A DNA stretch of 30,575 nucleotides from a virus. Within the stretch, counting starts at the first letter, position 1. Each line of letters opens with the position of its first letter. This document shows, piece after piece, positions 1 to 6,189 of this stretch. Below the pieces are notes generated by a model that was given only the letters and a program-made list of their open reading frames with translations, was not told the origin of the DNA and searched no databases. A program made the position numbers and the translations under genes. The stretch spans positions 1 through 30,575 of IMG/VR virus record IMGVR_UViG_3300044998_000113; one strand, given 5' to 3'.

Positions 1-126
1 ACTTCGCGCGGCTCGTACTACTTCTGCGCAAAATTTATCGTAAGGTGCTTCACCCTTTTGCCCCTTGGATAACCATAGGTGTAGCGTGCGACGTGATACG
101 CCAGCCGCTTCGGCTGCTGCGGCTAT
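1..126 (-). CDS. Helix-turn-helix protein, partial (cut by left window edge)
   Basis: The 42 visible residues contain a clear helix-turn-helix (AAAEAAGVSRRTLHLWLSKG) followed by GEAPYDKF, the pattern of phage DNA-binding proteins of the terminase-small-subunit or transposase-like HTH type. The frame is open to the window edge. It begins just after the TAA stop of the VRR-NUC gene and has no in-frame ATG, GTG or TTG before the conserved part. The only candidate start is ATA at 126-124, preceded by GGGGGGAG with about 9 bases between. It may therefore use a rare ATA start, or be a 5'-damaged gene. The DNA-binding fold is read from the sequence; the biological role is unknown. Confidence 0.6.
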   Translation of the reverse strand, partial: MAAAAEAAGVSRRTLHLWLSKGQKGEAPYDKFCAEVVRAARS

Positions 127-129
127 TGA

Positions 130-447
130 TTACGTCTCCCCCCTACACCACCGCTCCAGTTCCTCCACCTCCCGCACGCAAAGATACACCCCGCCGCGGG
201 CCTCGATCATGTCGCGGAACTCCTCTTGTGCCTCGCTCAGTTTATTCCGCCCCACCTTGCACTCGATCTCCAATCGCCGGCCACCGTCCAGGATGCCCGT
301 GATGTCCGCCGCACCGGGCCGGCCGAATCGCACGAACCGTGTACCGACTTTAACCGCTCCCGTGTTCTGCCTCCACGCCTCGATTCCGTGGGCGTGGAGA
401 AGCTGAAGGCAGGCATTGACAAGGGCGGTTTCGGTGGGCTTACGCAT
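130..447 (-). CDS. VRR-NUC domain nuclease
   Basis: Small stand-alone VRR-NUC protein (105 aa), a PD-(D/E)XK-type nuclease family common in phages and thought to act on DNA branches or recombination intermediates. The catalytic core is visible: GRPGAADITG (Asp48), then EIECKVGRNK (Glu62, Lys64) and SEAQ (Gln74). The start at 447 has an AGGGTG ribosome-binding site 7 bases upstream, and the usual N-terminal helix (TETALVNACLQLLHAHGI) follows directly. A longer frame to 546 would add a Cys-rich stretch that is really the overlapping upstream gene read out of frame. The start overlaps the stop of that gene by 8 bases, suggesting coupled translation. Family call is confident; the substrate is not known. 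Confidence 0.88.
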   Translation of the reverse strand: MRKPTETALVNACLQLLHAHGIEAWRQNTGAVKVGTRFVRFGRPGAADITGILDGGRRLEIECKVGRNKLSEAQEEFRDMIEARGGVYLCVREVEELERWCRGET

Positions 448-616
448 CGGTTTGCACCCTATTCCATTCCGCCAAGAGCACCCGCAGCCGATACCGAAGA
501 TGGCTGAAATGCACCGTGTCACCTTGGGCGAGTGCCATTGCGTCAAGTTCCCAAAGCACGGTCGTTAAATCGGTTATCAGTTTAGAAACTACCGTATCTG
601 TTTTGGTCTCGCTCAT
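440..616 (-). CDS. Small helical protein, 58 aa, unknown function
   Basis: A short gene running from ATG at 616 to TAA at 440. The protein begins MSETKTDTVVSKLITDLTTV and ends AEWNRVQTDA; it looks soluble and helical, with no membrane segment or known motif. Support comes from its packing: its ATGA start overlaps the TGA stop of the MazG gene upstream, and its stop overlaps the VRR-NUC start by 8 bases, exactly as in other gene junctions here. A GGGGGA stretch lies about 8 bases before the start. No function can be assigned. Confidence 0.72.
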   Translation of the reverse strand: MSETKTDTVVSKLITDLTTVLWELDAMALAQGDTVHFSHLRYRLRVLLAEWNRVQTDA

Positions 617-1308
617 CGGCTTCCCCCGTCCCCGTGGATCACGCCGCGATCCTTGCGGTCGGAGAGTTTGGCTACGTTGGCGTCGATCACGTCTTGCATG
701 GTGAAGCCCGCCGCGTTGCAGAGTTCGGCGACGTACCAGAGCACGTCACCTAATTCGTGCCTGAGTTTTTCAAGATCGGCAGGAGTAATCACGCCGTCGG
801 CATCTCGCAGAATGCGCTTGCGCCACTGGGCTACTTCGCCAGCTTCGCCGCACAGCCCCAGCGGCAAGTAACTCCAACAATTCGCCCACGGATACACCGC
901 CGTGGTGCGACAAAAGGCTTGGTATTCACGCAGGGTCATGGGGTCTCTTTCGTGTTGTGGGTGCCGTAAGGGGGAACACGTGTTCCGGGCCACCTCCTTG
1001 CGTTGCCATGCCGAAAGCAAAGACCGCAGTCGGTCACGGCATGTCCTAAATCGCCCCTCATCGCCCCATTGTTTGGCCATACTGTCCATCACCATGAGCA
1101 CCGATGCCACCTCGTTGGTGAAGCCATCCACCAGGCCACCCACCACCACTTCGAGATTGGCCAGAATACTGGCATCCTCAATAATCTCGCCCTCGTCGAT
1201 GTCGTCGGTGGGTGCACCCATCGCAGCCTCTTGGGCGGCGCGTTCCCAGTCGCTCCATTCGTGGAGGATCACTCGGCACGCTTCTTTGATCGCTTCTTGT
1301 CCGTTCAC
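613..1308 (-). CDS. MazG-like nucleotide pyrophosphohydrolase with N-terminal extension
   Basis: The C-terminal ~108 residues form a MazG-like domain: GEAGEVAQ supplies the ExxE pair (Glu155, Glu158) and HELGDVLW the ExxD pair (Glu185, Asp188), which bind Mg2+ in this all-alpha NTP pyrophosphohydrolase superfamily. Phage MazG proteins trim nucleotide pools or alarmones. The GTG start at 1308 is chosen because AAGGAGG stands 6 bases upstream. The N-terminal ~120 residues (VNGQEAIKEACRVILHEW on) are helical and unrecognised. The join (RNTCSPLRHPQHERDP) looks unlike folded protein, and an ATG at 939 with GAAAGAG before it could start a stand-alone MazG. So this is either a fusion, or two genes after loss of a stop. 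Confidence 0.82.
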   Translation of the reverse strand: MNGQEAIKEACRVILHEWSDWERAAQEAAMGAPTDDIDEGEIIEDASILANLEVVVGGLVDGFTNEVASVLMVMDSMAKQWGDEGRFRTCRDRLRSLLSAWQRKEVARNTCSPLRHPQHERDPMTLREYQAFCRTTAVYPWANCWSYLPLGLCGEAGEVAQWRKRILRDADGVITPADLEKLRHELGDVLWYVAELCNAAGFTMQDVIDANVAKLSDRKDRGVIHGDGGSR

Positions 1309-1350
1309 TTCGTTTCCTCCTTCTCTGCCCAACGTGGGGGAAAGCCCATC

Positions 1351-1509
1351 TCACATTCTCACGATTGAAAGAAACGCGATTAAAAGCAGGGTCGAATAGA
1401 TCACAAATCCGACCACAGCGATAGCCACTTGGCCGATGTTGTTTGTTGGTTCGACGTCGCGTTGGCGCACGTGGTGAAGGGTGTGGTGAGCACGGGGTGA
1501 GTAACTCAC
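1351..1509 (-). CDS. 52-aa single-span membrane protein, copy 1 of a paralogous pair
   Basis: GTG start at 1509, stop TGA at 1351, 52 residues. A basic/polar N-terminus starting MSYSPRAHHT is followed by one strong membrane helix (QVAIAVVGFVIYSTLLLIAF) and a short tail SIVRM. It is clearly related to the 52-aa protein at 7664-7822: same length, same MSY start, and a matching helix pattern (V[VI]GF..Y.TL...A....R). GGAGGAGAATC before the GTG is the ribosome-binding site and also encodes the end of the upstream KLPPA peptide; stop and start overlap as GTGA. Possible roles include a holin/antiholin-like or exclusion protein; none is shown by the sequence. Confidence 0.78.
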   Translation of the reverse strand: MSYSPRAHHTLHHVRQRDVEPTNNIGQVAIAVVGFVIYSTLLLIAFLSIVRM

Positions 1510-1562
1510 GATTCTCCTCCGATCTCGTCATCGTCCTTCGCTGGGGGTAGTTTTCTGGTCAT
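1506..1562 (-). CDS. Candidate mini-peptide KLPPA..DDEIGGE, copy 1 (internal start)
   Basis: An internal ATG at 1562 with AAGGAG upstream would give the 18-residue peptide MTRKLPPAKDDDEIGGES, in frame with the 116-aa protein. The matching peptide at 7819-7878 is a separate reading frame with its own ribosome-binding site, and 12 of 14 aligned positions (KLPPA..DDEIGGE) are identical. The codons differ at synonymous positions (Leu CTA/TTG, Pro CCC/CCG and CCA/CCC), which points to selection on the peptide. Its stop overlaps the GTG of the 52-aa membrane protein. Whether it is made alone here, or only as the tail of the larger protein, is open. Confidence 0.45.
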   Translation of the reverse strand: MTRKLPPAKDDDEIGGES

Positions 1563-1856
1563 TGGTTGATTCTCCTTTTGACTCGCCAACAAGTACCAGG
1601 CCCCACGGGCCGCGTCTTTATGGCCTTCGATGTCTTGATTTGATTCGGCCTCGTCCATCGCGTCAAATTTCTCCCACACGGCTTGCCACTCGGCGTCGGG
1701 GTGGTCGGTGGCTCGCCAGACTAGGTAACGGTCCCAAACCTTAGTCACCACCTCGTCAATCGCCTCTTTCCAGTTGGCCTTCTCCGGCGTTTCCCCTGTG
1801 GGCGCAGTCCTTCCACGGCTCAACTCCTTAAGGAGTTGATTATAGTTGTTTTTCAT
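1506..1856 (-). CDS. Hypothetical acidic protein, 116 aa, ending in the KLPPA..DDEIGGE motif
   Basis: Starts at ATG 1856 behind a strong AGAAGGAGT ribosome-binding site. It is a soluble, Trp- and acid-rich protein (WDRYLVWRATDHPDAEWQAV; FDAMDEAESNQDIEG) with no family I recognise. Its last 18 residues (MTRKLPPAKDDDEIGGES) closely match a separately encoded peptide at 7819-7878 and have their own ribosome-binding site (AAGGAG about 9 bases before the internal ATG at 1562), so that peptide may also be made alone. It is the first gene after the iteron array. The first codons contain an 18-bp palindrome that could compete with the ribosome-binding site. Confidence 0.75.
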   Translation of the reverse strand: MKNNYNQLLKELSRGRTAPTGETPEKANWKEAIDEVVTKVWDRYLVWRATDHPDAEWQAVWEKFDAMDEAESNQDIEGHKDAARGAWYLLASQKENQPMTRKLPPAKDDDEIGGES

Positions 1857-1866
1857 ACTACTCCTT
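1821..1866 (-). promoter_or_regulatory. Possible RBS-sequestering hairpins at the start of the 116-aa gene
   Basis: Bases 1821-1838 are a perfect 18-bp palindrome (CAACTCCTTAAGGAGTTG) inside codons 7-12 of the gene starting at 1856. In the mRNA its ACTCCTT (1836-1830) is also a perfect 7-base complement of the gene's own ribosome-binding site AAGGAGT (1866-1860). Two exclusive structures are therefore possible: a local hairpin (7-bp stem, TTAA loop), or pairing that covers the ribosome-binding site. Such an arrangement could act as a translational switch. This is inferred from base pairing only. Confidence 0.35.
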
Positions 1867-1929
1867 CTGGTATACTATCCCCTAGTTGTGGTATCCTTGG
1901 TTCTTCTGGTCGGGACCGAAATCGAGTTT

Positions 1930-2174
1930 CGAGTGTCGACGAGTGTCGAATCGAGTGTCGAACGCCATTTTGAGCCGTATCCCCAGTCTTTTATGCGGTT
2001 TGGTGGTCGAGTGTCGAAGTGTCGACAAATTCCCACGAGGTTTGTAACCGGCCATGATTTTCTCTCTATTATCCTTACCTCGTTCGACACTTCGACACTC
2101 GAAGTTAAGTTGTGTCTGCCACTATAGTTAAGTCGAGTTTTGTTCTCGACACTCGTTTCGACACTCGACACTCG
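1930..2174. other. Probable replication origin: inverted iteron array
   Basis: The largest gap between genes (1857-2175) holds eight exact copies of the 10-mer CGAGTGTCGA. Four are in one orientation (1930-1939, 1940-1949, 1952-1961, 2008-2017) and four inverted as TCGACACTCG (2092-2101, 2146-2155, 2158-2167, 2165-2174), plus several shorter partial copies. A 19-bp arm at 2007-2025 is exactly the reverse complement of 2084-2102. Between the two clusters is a 58-base stretch with AT-richer pyrimidine tracts (ATTTTCTCTCTATTATCC). It begins one base after the stop of the primase-helicase gene. Iterons beside a replication gene are typical of phage and plasmid origins; the initiator is not identified. 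Confidence 0.7.
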
Positions 2175-2175
2175 A

Positions 2176-4650
2176 TTAGCCACTTTTGGACCCTACCGGT
2201 TCGCGGGCGTGGAAGACCTCCACGGGCCAGCCACCGCTTTCATTCTTGTTTGTTTTGGTTAGACCCATACCACGCTCTACCATGTCGCTAATCAATTGCT
2301 TGGCCGCGCTACGGGTAGTCACGCCGGCCACCTTATGCCGCATCAGGTCCCGCACCGAAGCTGACCCACCATGAGCCAATACCCAGCGATAGGCGCGATC
2401 GGCTTGGTGGTCCGCTTTCTGGGCACCAATGGCGTGAAAGACTCGCCTGGCCCCCGACTTGAAATACTCCACTAAGGCCGCGCCAGCCGTCATGTCGAAC
2501 TCGTCGATGTCACTGCCGGCCACCTCATCGCACGCCCAGCGAATCCAGTGGATCACCAAGGCGAACCGGGCCATATAGCTTCGCAGCTTGCTCCACGGCG
2601 ATTTCCATTCGGTCGGGAATTCGCTGCTCGCCTGTTCGTCGGCGTGCTCGTTGTACCACCGCTCCCAGATCGCTTCGGCTCCGGGCGTCAGTCGGCAAAC
2701 GTAGGGCCTCAAATCTTCGCCATCCTGCATCATGGCCATCGACCAGAGCCGTTCCACGGTGGCCCGCCAATAGTGCCGGAGATGATCCGGGATGGCCACT
2801 TTTCGCCAATGAGCCGGTGGCGAAGTGTCCGGGTAGACCCAGACAAAGCGGTGGAGAAATCCATCCTCTCGCCCCTTGTCCTCGACCATCGCGGACAACA
2901 TATCCGGCTGGGTTCCACCCAAGATGGTAAGCCACGGCTTGGCGACGAATGATGGGATACTCCCCGCTTTCTTGCGGTCGCACAGGTGCGATTGATGACT
3001 CCACGCCGACAGGTAGAATTGCCGATCCGATCCTTTGCCCCCGGCCTTGTACTGATTTAGCCCCATCGTGAGCGAGCTTAGCTCGTCCTTGTACAAACCG
3101 ATCCCCCGTGGATTTTCGGCCAGCACGGCAGCCAGGGCTTCGACCGTGGTATCGGTGGTGACCAGCCGCATAAGCGGGGGCACGTCGGGCTTAGGGGGGA
3201 TCGTCCCACCTGATTTGACGGCTTGGCGTTTCTCCATTTCCCAGCGTTCCACTTCGGCCTCGGCATGGCGTTTAGCCGCTTCCCAGGCCTTGTGGGCTTC
3301 GCGCTGGATCGCAAACACGGGGGCCATGATGGCCTGTAATACGGGTGACTTGCCGGACCCCGGATCACCGACAATCGCCATATAGATCGCTGACGATTCG
3401 TGCCATTCGTGGGTGATAGCGATGGTCTTGGTGTAGCCCATCGCCATTGCCGCCACGGCCAGCATGGGCCCCGCGACGAACTCCACGGGTGCCGACGCCG
3501 CGTCAGCCATTGACATAGCCAGGTCACGCAGCGATGATGGCAGCGCATCCAGGGGGAATTCACCGGGGTGATAGACCACGGGCGGCGGTAGTTCATCCTC
3601 GTCCAGAATCGGCGTTACCGTAGGTGCGGGCCGTTCGTTGAGCAGGTAGCCACGGTTGACTGCCTTCTTCTCGGCGTCCTCCAGTTTGTGTAGCAGCTCC
3701 TTCTCGCTCCACGGTGGCGAGCACTTCGCGGAGTATTCGCGCATCAGAGGCAAAGCCTCCTCCTTGGTGAGCGCGAATCCCTCAAGCAAAATGCACGCCG
3801 CGCGGAAGCAGGGTATTGACCCGCCCTGCCCAGAAATCCCTGGGTCAACCTTGTCTAGGTAGGCGCGTGCTCGGGCAATCACATCGGGCGTGGTCTTGCC
3901 GGTGGCGGCGGTGGGGCGTTGTTCGATCATTCGCTGGATCGCTGCCCATCCGGCGATCGCGGCGTTAGCTTCTCCTTGGGTCACCGAAATAATTTGGCTG
4001 CGTCGGTGTGGCCGCTCGTCCGTGGCAATTCCTTTGCGCGACAAGGTGCCGTAGAGCTTCCAGATTCGCGCCGCGTTGTAAATGCTCGTGTCGATCCCAA
4101 CTGCTGGAGTACCGTAGGTCTTCGCCAGCCGAGTCAGAAACGTCTTGAGCGTGGACTTCGTTTCTTCGTTGTTTTCTGCGTCAATCCGGTAGCACAGGTG
4201 CCACCCGTTACCGGAATCGGCCACTACCTCGGTAGTCGCCCCTAGAATCTGCCGCACGCCAGCGCGGCACGTCTCCATCACTTGGCGGGCGGTTTCCTTT
4301 TCGTCATCGGTCGATGACACCTTGGCCGGGCGGCGCGGGTCAAAGTCGATCAGAAGCCACCGCCGGGCCGTAATGTCGTCGTCCTTGGTCAGGGCGTGTT
4401 GGGGTCGGCGGGTGAGCTTGTCCGCCGAACGTCGGTGAAGCGACTGGCTTACCGGGTTCGGCGTGAAATAGCAGCCCATCGCGGATGATTCGGCCTGGAT
4501 CGCTGCCGTGGCTAAGCGGTCCAGGGAATGCCTCGAAAAGAACCCCGACGACACCTCATGGTCCGGGTGAAGGATGCGCAGCTCGGTGAATTGGTCCTCA
4601 CCGAGGAACACCTGCAACCCGTTGATGATGGTGTCGGCGTGGTTCGTCAT
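2176..4650 (-). CDS. Replicative primase-helicase (AEP-like N-terminus, DUF3987-like ATPase)
   Basis: An 824-aa protein likely to prime and unwind DNA at the phage fork. The N-terminal third has features of an archaeo-eukaryotic primase/PrimPol fold: RWLLIDFDPR (metal acidic pair, Asp102 and Asp104), DSGNGWHL (145-152), and IDTSIYNAARIWKLYGT (187-202). A middle helical stretch (about 255-340) resembles the C-terminal part of such primases. The C-terminal half is a DUF3987/YfjI-type P-loop ATPase with Walker A GDPGSGKSP (428-436), Walker B GIGLYKDE (516-523), and ILGGTQPD near 576-583 as a likely sensor. The ATG at 4650 follows the SSB-like gene's stop by 2 bases, and the iteron array lies immediately downstream. 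Domain assignments are from motifs; activity is inferred. Confidence 0.87.
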   Translation of the reverse strand: MTNHADTIINGLQVFLGEDQFTELRILHPDHEVSSGFFSRHSLDRLATAAIQAESSAMGCYFTPNPVSQSLHRRSADKLTRRPQHALTKDDDITARRWLLIDFDPRRPAKVSSTDDEKETARQVMETCRAGVRQILGATTEVVADSGNGWHLCYRIDAENNEETKSTLKTFLTRLAKTYGTPAVGIDTSIYNAARIWKLYGTLSRKGIATDERPHRRSQIISVTQGEANAAIAGWAAIQRMIEQRPTAATGKTTPDVIARARAYLDKVDPGISGQGGSIPCFRAACILLEGFALTKEEALPLMREYSAKCSPPWSEKELLHKLEDAEKKAVNRGYLLNERPAPTVTPILDEDELPPPVVYHPGEFPLDALPSSLRDLAMSMADAASAPVEFVAGPMLAVAAMAMGYTKTIAITHEWHESSAIYMAIVGDPGSGKSPVLQAIMAPVFAIQREAHKAWEAAKRHAEAEVERWEMEKRQAVKSGGTIPPKPDVPPLMRLVTTDTTVEALAAVLAENPRGIGLYKDELSSLTMGLNQYKAGGKGSDRQFYLSAWSHQSHLCDRKKAGSIPSFVAKPWLTILGGTQPDMLSAMVEDKGREDGFLHRFVWVYPDTSPPAHWRKVAIPDHLRHYWRATVERLWSMAMMQDGEDLRPYVCRLTPGAEAIWERWYNEHADEQASSEFPTEWKSPWSKLRSYMARFALVIHWIRWACDEVAGSDIDEFDMTAGAALVEYFKSGARRVFHAIGAQKADHQADRAYRWVLAHGGSASVRDLMRHKVAGVTTRSAAKQLISDMVERGMGLTKTNKNESGGWPVEVFHAREPVGSKSG

Positions 4651-4652
4651 GA

Positions 4653-5276
4653 TTAGAACGGCACCTCGTCGCCCGTGGTTTTGGATTTAGCGAAGGGCAT
4701 TTGCTCATCGTCGCCCGGCGGTTGGCTCAGGGGCGATGATCCCGCGGCAATGGCGTTTGGGTGCCGTTTCTTGGGTGGGGGTTTGAGCGGTGCGGCAGGG
4801 GCGTTCTTGCCGTTGAGCGCGCGCAACATCATGTTCCATTGGGTGGCTTGCGCGCCGAAATCTTTCTTGGCGATGCCTTGGCCACCGACCGGAGCATCGG
4901 GTCGGTTGATCCAAGCAACCTGAAGGCGAGTCTTCCCCTGCCACTCGCTTTCTTTCACGGTGATTTGCACCTCCAAACCCCCTAACTCTAGTGTGTTCAG
5001 GCTGGCCAAATCCAAGCCGTCCCAACCAAAGACTTCCATGAGTTGCTTAATGGTGGTTTCGTTGGGCACCTCCTTCCCGTCGGTGCGTTTGAACGGGTAA
5101 TGGTACCCGCGCAAGTTTTGCCCATACTCGGTCCAGTCGTGCCACTTACCCCCCGAATAGTAGGCCGTCGCCTCATACTGGACCACGAAGGTAGGTAGCC
5201 CACTCTTCGAGGTTGACATGCCCCATTCACTCACCTTGGCCTTGAAGACGCCAGGTCGGTCAATGCAATCACTCAT
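4653..5276 (-). CDS. Probable single-stranded DNA-binding protein
   Basis: A 207-aa protein with a beta-rich N-terminal two thirds (FKAKVSEWGMSTSKSG; LEVQITVKESEWQGKTRL), a Pro/Lys/Ala-rich flexible linker (APAAPLKPPPKKRHP), and an acidic tail ending GDEVPF. That tail imitates the acidic, Phe-terminated tip (DDxPF) by which bacterial SSB proteins recruit partners. It sits between a Sak4-like recombinase and the primase-helicase, the usual place for a phage SSB. The OB fold is not proven from the sequence, so the call rests on tail, layout and context. Confidence 0.68.
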   Translation of the reverse strand: MSDCIDRPGVFKAKVSEWGMSTSKSGLPTFVVQYEATAYYSGGKWHDWTEYGQNLRGYHYPFKRTDGKEVPNETTIKQLMEVFGWDGLDLASLNTLELGGLEVQITVKESEWQGKTRLQVAWINRPDAPVGGQGIAKKDFGAQATQWNMMLRALNGKNAPAAPLKPPPKKRHPNAIAAGSSPLSQPPGDDEQMPFAKSKTTGDEVPF

Positions 5277-5298
5277 CGGTTAGTTCTCCACTAAGGGT

Positions 5299-6177
5299 TC
5301 AATCACGGAATAACAGTTGCCACAAGGTATCGTCGCCGTCTGGATACGGCATGGGTTGGCCAATGGTCCGGCTCTTGGCCATGCACCACGGCAGTTCCAC
5401 CGGGTAAATCGTTCGCGTTCCACTGCCGATAGCGACACCATCGGCATTTACGCCCACGTCATAGCCGACGAAAAATAGATGGTCGCTCCACTCCTTGACG
5501 GCCAAGCGGATGGAGCTTTTTTGGCTGTTCGGGTGTTGGAGCTTCGGCTCCCAGCGCAGGTAGTCTTCCCCAGTTGGATTGGGGACTGTGTTCACAATAT
5601 CGTGGCAAATCACGATCACGTTCCGCCCGGCCTTGACGTGCGCGTCCAGGTCTGCCAACAGGAAAAGGAACGTGTCGTAGGTATGCTGGATGCCTTTGCC
5701 GAAGCCATAGTCCTCGATCCGGCTCACCCGATGGCCCTTTTCGTGGCGCACGTTCGCCACGGTCCAGTCCGTGGCCAACAGTTCCGCCCGGGACCCCGAA
5801 TCGATCACAATCGTTTGGCATTCACTCCAGATTGGCGCATGCAACGCCCCGCGAAGATCGTCCCAAGACTCGATCCCATCGACAGGGCGCACCATGTCGG
5901 CCACGCCATGCTCTTTGAGCCGGTCTTGCAACAGGCCCAGCGTATTTTCCATATCGACGTACCCGATGGGTCGTCGCTTCCGCGCGGCCAAACAAGCCAG
6001 CGTGGACTTGCCAATTCCGCCCGTGCCATAGATCACAATCCGTTGGGCATCAGCGGGCTTGATCCGGCCAAGGCTGTATTGCTTGGTCGTGGTGGTGGCC
6101 CCATTCGCCTTCGCGGGGAGCGGTGGCGGTGGTTTGCTCATCTTCGGTGGTGGTGGGGGCAGTCGGGTTTCAGTCAT
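5299..6177 (-). CDS. Sak4-like RecA-family recombinase (AAA_24 ATPase)
   Basis: A 292-aa RecA-fold ATPase. A Pro-rich N-terminus (about 1-28) precedes Walker A GTGGIGKST (51-59), an acidic GYVDMENTL (72-80), and Walker B TIVIDSGSR (122-130). NVIVICHDIV resembles the sensor strand of phage NTPases annotated as AAA_24. Members with this size and position are Sak4-type recombinases that promote annealing or strand exchange together with SSB. The SSB-like gene follows after 22 bases and a PD-(D/E)XK nuclease precedes it, completing a recombination set. ATG at 6177 follows AAAGGAG; an internal ATG at residue 13 is less likely. ATPase fold is confident; the Sak4 role rests on context. Confidence 0.8.
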   Translation of the reverse strand: MTETRLPPPPPKMSKPPPPLPAKANGATTTTKQYSLGRIKPADAQRIVIYGTGGIGKSTLACLAARKRRPIGYVDMENTLGLLQDRLKEHGVADMVRPVDGIESWDDLRGALHAPIWSECQTIVIDSGSRAELLATDWTVANVRHEKGHRVSRIEDYGFGKGIQHTYDTFLFLLADLDAHVKAGRNVIVICHDIVNTVPNPTGEDYLRWEPKLQHPNSQKSSIRLAVKEWSDHLFFVGYDVGVNADGVAIGSGTRTIYPVELPWCMAKSRTIGQPMPYPDGDDTLWQLLFRD

Positions 6178-6189
6178 GCTCGGCTCCTT

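Noticed and set aside
448-546. Upstream start for the VRR-NUC gene
   Set aside because: The extra residues are a frame-shifted reading of the 58-aa gene at 440-616 and are not like the family.
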